Origin: Dillenia suffruticosa
Taxonomy: Eukaryota > Streptophyta > Magnoliopsida > Dilleniales > Dilleniaceae
Assembly (NCBI GenBank): GCA_033439265.1
Contig: JAVTVX010000026.1
Coordinates: 8,247,001 to 8,311,000, forward strand
Direction of reading: 5' to 3'
Length of the DNA stretch: 64,000 nt
The notes under the pieces: generated by a model
Database searches by the model: none
Seen by the model: the letters and a program-made list of their open reading frames with translations, nothing else
Told to the model about the DNA's origin: nothing
In this document: positions 1-10,840 of the stretch, one piece after another
Position numbering within the stretch: position 1 is the stretch's first letter
Layout: every line of letters begins with the position of its first letter
Translations under genes and position numbers: made by a program

Positions 1-770
1 TTTCTAGTCATGCCGTTTGGACTGACTAATGCACCCGCTACATTCATGGACTTGATGAACAAAGTTTTTCATGACTATCTGGATCAGTTTGTCATAGTTT
101 TCATAGAAGATATACTGGTGTATTCGCGGAGTGATAAGGATCATGTTCAGCATCTTCGCACCGTTTTACACATCCTCCGTGATAAGCAGTTGTATGCCAA
201 ATTCACAAAATGTGAATTTTGGCTAAGACAGGTTGGATTTTTGGGGCATGTCATTTCTGCAGAAGGGATTTTTGTCAATCCGCAGAAGGTCGATGCCATT
301 ACGAGATGGGAGTAGTTACATACAGTGATTGAGATAAGGAGTTTTCTTGGTCTGGCCAGGTATTACCGCAAATTTGTTGAGGGGTTTTCCATGATAGCTG
401 CTCCATTGTGTAGATTTACGCGAAAAGGTGCCAAGTTTGTATGAGATAACTGTTGTGAGGCGAGTTTTAAGGAGCTCAAACAATGATTGACTACAGCTTC
501 GATTTTGGCATTTCCCACAAGCAGTCGGGAGTACACAGTGTACAGTGACGCTAGCTGACAGGGGTTAGGTTGTGTTTTGATGCAAATGGTCGGGTGATCA
601 CCTATGCCTCTAGACAATTGAAGAAACATGAGGTAAATTATCCGACACACGATCTGGAGCTTGCGGCCATAGTCTTTGCATTGAAGATATGGCGTCATTA
701 CTTGTACGGGGTGACTTGCCGGGTGTATACTGATCATAAAAGTCTGAAATATTTATTCATCCAATGAGAA
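1..770 (+). pseudogene. Reverse transcriptase and RNase H remnant of the Tekay/Del element
   Basis: This is the C-terminal half of RT followed by RNase H. The RT palm starts at base 10 with [20 protein letters not shown]. The catalytic box, normally YxDDIL, reads FIEDIL, so the first metal-binding aspartate has become glutamate. A stop (TAG) follows MPFGLT at about 313, and reading resumes with the thumb region (SFLGLARYYRKFVEGF type). RNase H starts near 540 with YSDAS, followed directly by a stop, and continues in 570-767 with the conserved [10 protein letters not shown], again ended by a stop. All these breaks mean the protein cannot be made. It would have copied element RNA into DNA in cytoplasmic particles. 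Confidence 0.88.
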
Positions 771-779
771 CTTAACCTG

Positions 780-2172
780 AGACAGCGGAGACGGTTGGAA
801 CTCCTTAAAGATTATGATGTTATCATTGATTATCATCCGGACAAGGCCAATGTGGTTGTTGATGCCTTGAGCCGGAAATCAGCTTCATCGTCTCAGGAGA
901 ACAATACGGCATACCTCACTTGTTTGATTGGACTCCGGGATTTGGGAGTCAGATTGGTTAGTGATGATCAGGGCACTCTACTAGCCAGGTTTAAGGTTAG
1001 GCCGACGCTGTTGGACCGTATTAGGGAGCTTCAGGGTAGTGATACCGAGCTCCAGGCTCTTACTGAGAGAGCCCGCAGAGGTGATATAGATGAGTTCAGT
1101 CTCCGTAGTGATGGACTTCTAACTCATCGAGATAGAGTGGCTATACTCGCCGATGAGGATCTCTATAGGTCCATATTAGAGGAGGTACACTCCTCGGCCT
1201 ATGCCTTGCACCCGGGTAGTACAAAGATGTATCGAACTATTCGGGGCAGCTATTGGTGGCCAGGTATGAAGAGGGACATTACGAAGTTTGTAACTAGATG
1301 TTTAGTCTGTTAGCAAGCGAAGGCTGAGTATCAGAGGCCAGCGGGTTTATTACAGCCTCTTCCCATTCTCGTATAGAAGTGGGAATATGTGACTATAGAC
1401 TTTGTTATGGGATTGTCGCGAACTCAGGCCATATATGATGCTATTTGGGTGGTAGTCGATCGACTCACCAAGTCCGCTCATTTCACCCGATGTGCAGCGA
1501 CTCTCCACTGTACACATTGGCACGTCTGTATATTGACGAAATAGTCAGACTGCATGGGGTTCCTGTGTCCATAGTCTCAGATAGAGGTCCGAGGTTTACT
1601 TCTCAATTTTGGCCCAAGCTGTAGGAAGCTTTGGGCACACGACACAGTTTTAGCACAGCATATCACCCACAGATGATGGTCAGTCAGAGAAGACCATTCA
1701 GACGCTCAAGGATTTGCTTCGGGCTTGTGTTATGGATTTTCGGGATAATTGGGATAAGCATTTACCGCTGGTAGAGTTTGCATATAATAATAGTTATCAG
1801 GCCAGTATCGGCATGCCACCCTATGAGATACTTTACGACAGAAAGTGTCGCACCTCGTTGTGTTGGGATGAGGTAGGCAAAAGACGCCTTACTAATGTTG
1901 CGTTAGTCGAAGAGACTAAGGACAAGGTCAGGGTAATCCGCGAGCGGTTGAAAGTCACCCAAGATAGACAGAGGGCATATACAGATCGGAGACGCCGACC
2001 TTTAGAATTTAAGGTGGGTGATATAGTATTTTTGAGGATTTCTCCCTTGAAAGGACTCATTCGATATCGGCTGCGAGGCAAGTTGAGCCCCAGGTACATT
2101 GGCCCGTTTCGTATCCTTAGTAGGGTTGGGAGCATGGCATACAGACTAGAGCTACCAGACGAGTTATCTTGA
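780..2172 (+). pseudogene. RNase H tail and integrase remnant of the Tekay/Del element
   Basis: Reading starts with the RNase H tail (DYHPDKANVVVDALSRKS). The integrase N-terminal zinc-binding region follows near 1180-1315 (HPGSTKMYRTI, then CLVC, then a stop where a Gln codon is expected). The core begins near 1378 with TIDFVMGLSRTQ and [13 protein letters not shown]; the second catalytic Asp region reads [12 protein letters not shown] near 1578-1610. Frame changes occur near 1500 and 1690. 1714-2172 is an open stretch covering the C-terminal integrase fold (FAYNNSYQASIGMPPYE to the LSPRYIGPF motif). This domain arrangement is standard for gypsy elements. The integrase is inactive through stops. 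Confidence 0.88.
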
Positions 2173-2423
2173 ATCCATGATGTCTTCCATGTATCAGTGT
2201 TGAGAAAGTACATCCCAGATCCTTCGCATATTTTGGAGCCTCCGCCAGTAGAGGTACAAGAGGACTTGAGCTACCTGTTTAGCCGGTGGCCATACTTGAC
2301 CAACAAATCTGACAGCTACGGAACAGGGAGGTATCTCTTGTTCGAGTACTATGGCGCAGTGATCAGATTGAGGAAGAGACCTGGGAGCCCGAGGAGACTA
2401 TGAGGAGACAGCACCCCCAGTAG
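2173..2423 (+). pseudogene. Chromodomain-bearing C-terminus of the Tekay/Del integrase
   Basis: After a stop at 2170-2172 the frame continues with HDVFHVSVLRKYIPDPSHIL, the classic joint between integrase and chromodomain. Near 2355-2420, in another frame, comes IEEETWEPEETMRRQHPQ, the end of the chromodomain. In chromoviruses this module reads histone marks and steers integration to heterochromatin. The middle is frameshifted and the aromatic cage cannot be judged. Confidence 0.75.
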
Positions 2424-2470
2424 TTTGCTGTTTAGCCTTCTTTTAGTTTCGAGAACGAAACTTGTTTTTA

Positions 2471-2483
2471 GGGGGTTAGAAAA
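2471..2483 (+). promoter_or_regulatory. Polypurine tract of the Tekay/Del element
   Basis: The purine-rich run GGGGGTTAGAAA lies immediately before the LTR start TGTAACACC. This is where plus-strand DNA synthesis would be primed. Its position fixes the left edge of the 3' LTR at 2484. Confidence 0.75.
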
Positions 2484-5462
2484 TGTAACACCGATGCTCG
2501 GTACCCGAACAATGTATTGGTTTTGAAATATATATTATTTTTTTTAAAAAAAAAAAGGGAAGGAGGAAACGCCGCGTTTTTGCCCGAAACGCGGCACTCC
2601 CTCCCCCTTGTTAGAAGCCCTAATCTGTCTTTCTCTCCCTCTTTCTCTCTTCCTCTTTCTCTCTCCCCGACCCTTCACCTCCCATAGCCGCCACCCTCCT
2701 CTGCGGCTGATTCGCTCCTCTCCGCCGCGACCCGCCACCACCCAAAGGCCATCACCACCACTCTCTCTCCATCCTTCCCTCTCAGTTTCTCTCTCTCTCT
2801 CTCCGCTAGTCACTCTCTCTCACGATCTCCCTCTCGATCTCCTCCGCCGCTCGCTTCTGTCGCGCGCCAGCCACCACCGCAAGTGCACCAGCGCTCGATG
2901 GCACAGAGCACTGCGCGATCTCCCTCACGCGAACATCCCTGTATGAGCGCCAGCATCCCTACATGAGCACCAGCGTCCCATGGCACGAGTGCTAGTGTAC
3001 CCCTGCACGAGCTAGCTCTAATGTACCCCTACACGAGCACCAGCGTGCCCTTGTACGAGCTACCCTGCGCGAGCACGCCCCCAAGCATGACCTCTCTCAC
3101 GCGAGCGTGCCTCAGCGCACGACTACAGTCTCTCGCGAGCGCGCACTCTAGCCCACGAGTGCTCCAACTCGCAAGCGTGAGCCCCTAGCCTCTGAGCGTG
3201 CCGACTTGCCAGCCCGCTAGCCTACTGACCCGCGAGCCCACTAGCGGGCCAGCCCGCCAGCACACCGGCCCAGGAGCCCGTGACCGGCTTTCTCCTTTGA
3301 GAGCCATCTGGCATCCTCGTAAGAATCCTTCACTACAGGTAACGGCTGTGTTAGAAATTGATTTAGTTGTTAACGTGGTTTCAAAATTGAAAATATTACA
3401 GGTTTTAAATTAATCTGATGGGCGAACAAAAACTAGATTTGTGACCCGAGAGACCCTACGTGAGGATTTCTAACTCACTCGATTTATTTGGACGAATTTA
3501 GGGTAAATTAGAGTAAAAGTGTATTGCATATGTTAGGATGAATGTTAGAATAGATTGAAATGCATTGTTTGACATTATATGAAATTAATTAGGTCAAATA
3601 TAGGATTTTATACAAATTGAGCTATTCTGGATGATAGAATCATACGGACTTGATTCGAATAGCTTCTCTTAGAGTTTGATTTGACGAATGCTTAAAAACA
3701 TTCAGAATTTGGGATTTGAGTTTAAGGATTGATGTAATCTTTTCATTATAAATTTTCCTACATATAATAAATTTTCCTATATATAGGAAATTAAAATACG
3801 TCTATATTATGAAAATAGACTTTGATACCTTGAAAATGGATTGAAATTGATAACATTGGTGTATATTTATAAATTGAAGAATTTAGGGTTTGTACAAACT
3901 TAAGGAAAATGATAAATCCTGAAAATAGTCAGAAATTTGATGAAAATCGTGATGATTTGATTAGGTTGGCTTTCTTGGTGATTCGATTGAGGGGAGATTT
4001 GATTCTACATGTTGTGGTTTTATTGGGGAGTGCACTATTCTCTCCAAAACTGTGAGTGAGATTTATTTCAATACTTTTATTTAATATGTAAACCCATTTT
4101 TAAAATATTTGATAAATGAGCTTAATTTGTAACGTGTTTGAAATATTTTGACTGATTTGAAATTGATTTTTATGAACCGATGGAGTGTCCAAAAAACTGT
4201 GTTGAAATATAGAAATTATGCATCTATGTGGTTGAAATGTATAATGTGCCATTGTATGCTATATGTTGCATTTGGTTTGTGAACCTGATTTCTGCATATT
4301 TTGATATGATTTTGGATTTGGCCTTAGGACTTTGGTATGTATTGTTCCGTAGCTACGAAGGACACCGTAAGAGACGCTTTGGTGGTGTCCAGATATGCCT
4401 AGCCTAGGGTATCCCACGAGTTGTCGTGATTTTTATTAATGATACGGTATTAGCCAAGTTGAACCTGAAAGGGGGAGGATTTGGATACTCTTTCCAAGTC
4501 TAGCACCTGGACGAGATCCGTCGCCAATGCCGGGGTAGAGAGCACTTTAAATAAACTTGCATATAACACTCCTGGTGCGCCTATCATAGGCCGCGGTAGA
4601 CCTTTGCCAGAATATTTTCGGTTAGCAGATTTATGATTTTAGTGACAGTGTTTTTGATGCATATTTGACTTGAAAATGCGTGCTAATGATATATTGTTGA
4701 AATAAAAAGCATGATGATTTGAAATATGATTTGTTTACTTATGATTTGACACTCCAGCTTCACACTTCATATTAGACGATTGCATTGACCCACTCACTCA
4801 CTGAGTATTCTTCCCCGAGTACTCACCCCTCATTTCCCTTCTTGTTTTAGAGAAAGTATTTGACAAGGAGCATTGCTTTTAAGATGCTTAGTATCATTGA
4901 AAGATCTGGTTTGGATTTGAGGAGTTATTATATATTTCTACTGCAAAATTATATTGGTAATGTATATGCATTTTGAGATCTATAAACGACCATTGTGTAA
5001 TTCTGGGATAACTATATAAATATAGGCATTCAATTGTGGAACTCTCATGTCATTGCATAACAATGCATTGAGGCATTTCTTATTCGTTGTGTATGTACTT
5101 GGAAATGTGTTATGTCTTAAAAGTGTACTCTAGGATCACTCGGTGCCACCTCTAAATCACAGGAGGGGCGACTGGCGGCTGTCCATGCCTTTGACGTGGG
5201 CATGGCAGTAGATGTCTGCGGCTAGGTTGGTGGAAAAGTTTATAGCCTTGCGTTATTCTGGATATTGACTATAGGATTGGTTGATTTTGGAGAGCCCGGA
5301 ATGACTATTTGATTATTTTACAATATGGTTGTGATTTATACAGGATTAATTGTACTTGGGAGACTCCAAAATATGGAAAGATTTTGCTTGATTTTCTGTA
5401 AAAGTACAGCTGGTATTCAGGACAACAGACGGTTGTTCACGTTCCCGGTCTGGGACGTGACA
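2484..5462 (+). repeat. Tekay-type LTR A (3' LTR)
   Basis: The LTR runs from TGTAACACC to CGTGACA and is 2979 bp long, a normal size for Tekay/Del LTRs. The same start and end are seen in LTR B (10841), LTR C (24886) and, reversed, LTR D (41929). Inside are a short inverted repeat at 2571-2595, a pyrimidine-rich stretch (about 2610-2850), a GC-rich block of short repeats on cgagc and gcccg (about 2930-3290), and then AT-rich DNA. Open frames in 2608-2946 and 3198-3413 are low-complexity and are not read as genes. Confidence 0.9.
2571..2595. other. Perfect 9-bp inverted repeat in LTR A
   Basis: Arms GCCGCGTTT and AAACGCGGC are separated by 7 bases. Equivalent structures lie at the same place in LTR C (24919-24949) and LTR D (44979-45003). 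In an element transcript it could fold as a hairpin just downstream of the LTR start. Confidence 0.8.
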
Positions 5463-5509
5463 TTTTGGATCGTTGGTGTTGAGCTGTTAAACTTTTTGAC
5501 AACACACTC

Positions 5510-5521
5510 GCTCTGATACCA
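5510..5521 (-). promoter_or_regulatory. Primer-binding site of a minus-strand copia element (copia-C)
   Basis: On the minus strand this reads TGGTATCAGAGC, the standard primer-binding site complementary to the 3' end of initiator methionine tRNA. It sits two bases from the LTR edge at 5524. Only about 47 bases of element leader remain between it and the Tekay LTR ending at 5462. Confidence 0.9.
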
Positions 5522-5523
5522 AT

Positions 5524-7574
5524 TGTTATTCAACTAGAGAGGAGGGGTGAATAGTTAAATACAAACTTTTTGATATTTTTTCTGAATTTTAAAGCTTTAT
5601 GACAGTGAATGAAAGCAGGTAAAAAAAACACAGAGAATTTTTTTAGTGGTACTACCAAACCCGGTGTACGTCCACTCCCAGGCTCCCCTTGGATTTTTCA
5701 CTAAATGCTTAGTTTACAAACTTGATTACAGGTTCAAGTTAAATTTAAAACAGTATTACGTCTGAACACTATAATTCAATCTCACTCAGACTAAATTTGG
5801 ACTTCTCTAGATTTAAAGCAATGCCGCACACTCCTTAATCTTTGACACTCGAATTAATCAAAAAGAGGGTCAAGAATTGAGGCTTACTTTCCTCAGATTT
5901 GACAGAATGACAAACTCGAAAAGACACTTAATACAATTAAAACTTTCAAGTGCACAAAGATCAGTTGTTTTAGTGCTTTTAATTCTTGTAATGTCTCGAG
6001 TTGTTTTACCACCATCTTCTGCTTCTCTGTATTTATTAGGACATTGAGTCGATCCGTTGAGAGTTGGTAGTGGTTATTGCATTCGAACGTTGGCATTTAA
6101 TTTCCCCCATTAAAGCTTCTGCAACTGTTCTTTTCTTCACGCTGAAGGTTCGTTCTTTTTACTGGCGCCTCTTTTAAATAGGCCAATCAGACTTTTGTTT
6201 GCTCTACATTTGAACGTTAACTTTGATAGAAGAGGAAATAGCTCAGAGATCGAAGAAAGAAGACGTCCGTTAGGTTTAAAAATGTTTCCCAGATCTGAAT
6301 TTTGATATACACAGGTCGACAAGTCTATTGTGGACATCGACCTGAATTTGAATTATTTTCAATGTATTTCTTTACGAACAGGTCGATAAGATACTATTCG
6401 ATAAGGAACTGTACCAAATGAAATTGGTGGACACGAGATTTTTAATTGGTCGATGTGTTCCCCTGTGTCGACAACATTTCAACCGTGTCAATGTGTGATC
6501 TTTCTGACTTTGTGAGAGGTAGGTTGACAAGTCTAACTTGATGCATCAACATATTACTATTCATATTACAAATTGGTCGACATGTGGAATTCAATTGGTT
6601 GATGTGTATGTGTTGTGTCGACATGAAACTAATAGGTCGATATGTATTTTAATGAGCAATTGAACATCAGGTTGACAAGACTCACTATGTATATCGATAT
6701 CTTACTATGCAAATAAAAATTGGTGGACCAGAAAAAATGAATTGGTCGATGTGTTTCCTCTGATCGATAAATATTTTACTATGTCGATGTGCAGTATCTA
6801 AGAAACATAATAGACGGGTCGACATGTCCTCATCAAGGGTTGATGTGTCACTATTCACTTAATGAATTGGTCGACATGTTTGAGTGAATTGGTTGATGTG
6901 TTTTGGCAAGGTGAACAAGAACAGAGCAGATTGATGAGTGTGTTTCTGACACAAGTGTCATCAAGTTGATGTGTCAAACCAACAGGTTGATATGTTACTA
7001 ATTGGATATCATATTTGTCGACATAGTATATGAAATTGGTGGACATGACATTGTGTAGGTTGATGTGTTACAAATCAGGTTGATGTGTATTTGAACTATA
7101 GGTTGATGTGTTGCACCAACGGGTTAACATGTTACTATTCATAAGTTAAATTGGTTGATGTGCAAGAATGAATTGGTTGACATGTCACTATTCATGCCAT
7201 CTCAGGTCGACATGATTTGTGCAGACATCGATATCCTAATGTATTCTCCATTTTAGTGTCGGTGTCTAATGTGTTCAGGTCGATGTGCTTGAGCAATTAG
7301 TCAATGTGTAATTTTAAATTAGTCCACCTGACTTCCTATGTCGATGTGCGCTTGTGTGGGTCGAAGTATTCAGACTTATGTTTCTAATAAACATTTGGCT
7401 TAGGTCGACAGAGCTTCAAACGAGTCGATGTGTGTGTGTAAATGTCACAAGTCGATATATTTTCAAAGCAGGTCGACCTGTACTGTAGGATTCTAAATTT
7501 TCTTATATATTTTCTTGTATTCTTGAACTCTTTCCCTTTTAGCCACTCATCATCAAAACTCTATTAGGTCAACA
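5524..7574 (-). repeat. 5' LTR of SIRE/Maximus-like copia-C
   Basis: The plus-strand edges are TGTTATTCAAC at the left and GGTCAACA at the right, so the minus strand begins TGTTGACC and ends in CA beside the primer-binding site. The first 350 bases resemble 18035-18400: both contain a GGGTGAATA-type start and the ACCAAACC...TCCACTCC block. The region from about 6300 to 7480 is packed with diverged copies of GGTCGACATGT and GGTTGATGTGT. Apparent short open frames here (for example 6137-6337, 6442-6624, 6855-7046) contain these repeats and are not genes. The rest of this element was lost or lies beyond the Tekay insertion. Confidence 0.8.
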
Positions 7575-9518
7575 CAAAGCAATGAATTTTGAGGACTTAA
7601 TTAAAAAGCTGTCCTTTAAGCTCAGTGGCGATGTTAAGGTATAGTATGATGAATGATTTGTTGTTTTCCCTCTTAAATTTCACTACTTTGACAACCGTTG
7701 AATGGTATGACCTTGTAATAATAATTTGGTTTCCTACTTCAATTTCCTCCCCAAATGTTTTATCTTGCATCCCATTATATTCCTGTTCTAATCATGGGTT
7801 TAGCAAGCTATCTTACTCTTGACGTTGGATCCAGTAATAAGTACAACCACTCTGAGCAAGGCTCTACTACTGGTTGATGTAAAGGCTGCTACTGAAGTAA
7901 TATGCTTCCTAACTTCTTCGTTACAACAAATGTGTCAAGTTTATCATGCCCTATATGGTGCTTGTCTTGAGCGTGCTATTAGATATACCCTAATGCTGAT
8001 AATAAAAGGGTTCTTTCTCTCTATCTCTCTCTCTCTCTTTCTCTTTGTCTCATGTATGATTAAATTTGAAATCCAAGTAAAGCGGGCCACCAACTTCTTA
8101 TATACTAATCAATGATCAATAGTATTTGCATGACATTTGAAGGGAACATAATCGAGGTATGTATACACTTGAAGATCAATTGGCACACTTTAACATCCTC
8201 AATAGGTATGGTTGTTGCTTTTGCTGTCCTAGGAATACCAACTGCTAACTACTTTTCATTTTTCCGCTTGTAATTCATCAAATATCCATCAAACAATGAT
8301 AACTCTTCATCAAATAATTTTGGACTTCCCAAAGTTTTTCCTCCTTTCTAGTGGCTCTTAATTTTTTGGACTATTGATGTAGTAATTTTCAACAGGTCAT
8401 CATGATCCTTCCATTCTCTCTTGCTACCTCGGTGATGGCTGATGATCGCTACCACTATAACTAGGCACAATTTAGTGGAGAAATAAAAGAGAAGGGAAGA
8501 TAGGTGGGAAGGTGAAAATAAATTTCTGTGTTTTGAGAAATAGAGAGCAAAATTATTCTGTCGTTCTGGAGAAAACTGAAAATGAGGGTAATAAAGGGAA
8601 ATTTGTAATCCACTTCTTTTTTTTTCATTTTCACCTTTCATCCCTAACCATGGTAACTTCCTTTCCCTCTCTCTTTCCTCCCCTTCTAACTCTTATGTCT
8701 CCTTTTTCTCCCTGGAAACCATAATGTGAAGTTGCTATGTTATCAATTATACCTCTTGTGCATACCTAAAAAGATAATCAAGGTATCAGACACTTACATT
8801 ATCTGTTCTTTAGTATGACTTTGTAGTTCTAATATGTAGATAGCGATATAAAGAATGAGACATGCTTTGGGTAACCTAAAAGATTAATTTTGTAGAAAGG
8901 AGATCAATTCCAAACCGGCTACCTGTTATAATAACACACAGTGTTTGTATTCGGCTACATGCATATTGTTTTGCTATCTTAATTATTACTTCTTGTATCT
9001 CTTTTTGCCACTTCAAACTAACAGGGCTATGTTAAAAAAGCCATCGATAATATGTGACGGTCTTTTTGTAATGACCATCATGGCTGAAAATTCCAAGATA
9101 TCACATTGATAGTGAACACTTTTGGTGTGTTAATTTTTTGTGTCCTTCTTGATATACTCTTTTTAAGCCCTATGAGAAGGTTTCATTTCTAAGTTTTTCA
9201 TGCATAATTTGAGTTTGCACTTTTGAGCATCCTGCGTTGTGCTCAGAATCCTACGAAGTACTTTGTAAAGGTACGTATTAGCTTTCTTCTTATCTGCTTA
9301 ATACAGATCAATGACAATATGTAATAGAAGCATAGTTTATCAAGTGTATTCAGCTTTTTAGCGCATAACATGCTCTCGACTTTCTGAAGAATTCATTCTT
9401 GATCCATACTTGGGATTTGGCAGATTTTATGCAAGGCAAGGAAAAAGCCAAAAGTAATTGGACTTGATAATATGTATTTATAAGTAGAAAATACATATTT
9501 CTTTGAATAAGATATAAG
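7575..9518. other. Spacer between copia-C and copia-A, no convincing gene
   Basis: AT-rich DNA with short CT-rich tracts (about 8010-8045). The only stretch that reads like protein is about 7795-8010 on the plus strand (LLVDVKAATEVICFLTSSLQ and the following 26 codons), with an AG just before it and no good donor after it. I do not recognise it. It may be a relict exon or chance. Confidence 0.4.
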
Positions 9519-10005
9519 TGTTAGAAAATAAGCTTTCGATGAAAACCATCTATACATCCAAAATCTCATGTTAAACTATTAAAAAAATATTAGATGAACA
9601 AGAGAAAACATACCTCAATCCATAACAACCAATTGTTGTTTAAAGTCGTGCAATTGGTCTTTCAAATTAGCACATATTTTTAAGAGAATTCTTTAACTTT
9701 TCTCTTAATTTTCTCTGTGGATGATAGAATGCTAGAAAGAATGAGGTTCCCGTGTGACCTAGGGACTATAACCACTATATATGAACAACTTCCTTGTTAT
9801 CTTTTGGTATTCCTATCTTAACATATCATAAAAATAAAAATTACCCTTTAGGTCTCTATACACTAAAGGTCACACCCTATCAAATATATTGAAACCAAAA
9901 TTACCTAAAGCTTAGTAGATCACTTTTAAATGATCAATTTTATATGATAGTTTACAATACATAATTATTCATATCTAAACTCAAAGTTGAATTAAGCATT
10001 CAACA
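9519..10005 (-). repeat. 3' LTR of copia-A
   Basis: 487 bp from TGTTAGAAAATA to GCATTCAACA. On the minus strand it starts TGTTGAATGC directly after a polypurine tract, which marks it as the 3' LTR of a minus-strand element. It shares several blocks with 51539-51809. Confidence 0.8.
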
Positions 10006-10018
10006 ATTTCCCACTTGG
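10006..10018 (-). promoter_or_regulatory. Polypurine tract of copia-A
   Basis: The minus strand reads CCAAGTGGGAAAT right before the LTR start TGTTGAATGC, a common copia arrangement. Confidence 0.75.
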
Positions 10019-10439
10019 GCTATATGTGTAGCCTAATAGTCATGCATTGCAAAGATAATTGTATGAGCTCAATTGTGCTATCATTATCAAAAAGTATCTA
10101 TAATCAAACTGGTCCATTTGTCATATCAACATAGGATCAAAGTGGCCTTCATTGCATCTGTGTTACTTGACCAATCAATTGTCACATATACTGATATAAC
10201 TGAATAACATTGATCATAATGTGGATGTGTAGTATGAAAATTTCATGCAATGTGATTTTAACATGCCTATTTTCAACTGATCCACCTTGAACCATACTGA
10301 GATCAAACCATATTGAAATTAGAGTATGAATAAACTAAAACTTTATTTCTATAGAAAATAACTTCAAAATATTCATTAACTTATAAAAAAAATATGTATA
10401 TATTAGAAAAATATCCAAAAAAAAAATTACAAACACTCA

Positions 10440-10840
10440 CTAAATTTGAATATCCTCAAATGACATGACATCTATATGAGTAGTGTGCTCATAAAACACT
10501 TTAGGTGACAATCCTTTAGTAAATGGATCCGCAATTATAGAGTTTGTACCAACATACTGTATAGACAACTGTCTACTATGAACTTTTCTTAACAACTAGG
10601 AAGTTAACGTCTACATACCTTGACTTTGTCGAATTTCTATTGTTGTTAGAATATAAAACTGCTGACTTATTGTCACAAAATAGTTTGAATGGTTTATCAA
10701 TTCCATCCACTATGCACAACCCTGTAACAAAATTCCGCAGCCATATTCCATGATTTGATGTTTTAGAGCATACTATGAACTCTGTCAGTATAGTAGAAGA
10801 GGTTATAAGAGTCTATTTAGTACTCTTCCAGGAGATAGCA
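10440..10840 (-). pseudogene. Copia-A RNase H, C-terminal part
   Basis: On the minus strand the conserved copia RNase H wording can be followed: AISWKSTK at the interrupted edge, then CDNKSAVLYSNNNRNSTKSR, VDVNF, ADPLTKGLSP-like wording, and the end MSFEDIQI plus stop (10440-10442). There are internal stops and frame changes. The 5' side of this piece is cut by Tekay LTR B at 10840. Taking out LTR B and one copy of TAGCA joins it in frame to 14412 (IYLLAGS then AISWKSTK), the usual copia motif. It once degraded the RNA of RNA-DNA hybrids during element copying. Confidence 0.8.

Larger units (their letters stand above)
1..5462 (+). mobile_element. Tekay/Del-type Ty3/gypsy element, 3' half (degenerate)
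   Basis: The domain order RT, RNase H, integrase, chromodomain, polypurine tract and 3' LTR is read left to right, which is the order of Ty3/gypsy chromoviruses. Wording such as HPGSTKMYRTIRGSYWWPGM and IEEETWEPEETM is typical of the Tekay/Del lineage. The 5' LTR, gag, protease and start of RT lie outside the window. Several stops and frameshifts show that it is dead. On the right it abuts the truncated leader of a minus-strand copia element, so it probably inserted there; the target-site duplication cannot be tested because the left end is missing. Confidence 0.9.

Noticed and set aside
7625..8115. A complete host gene
   Set aside because: Frames are short, end in CT-rich DNA, and no family motif or splice structure supports a gene.
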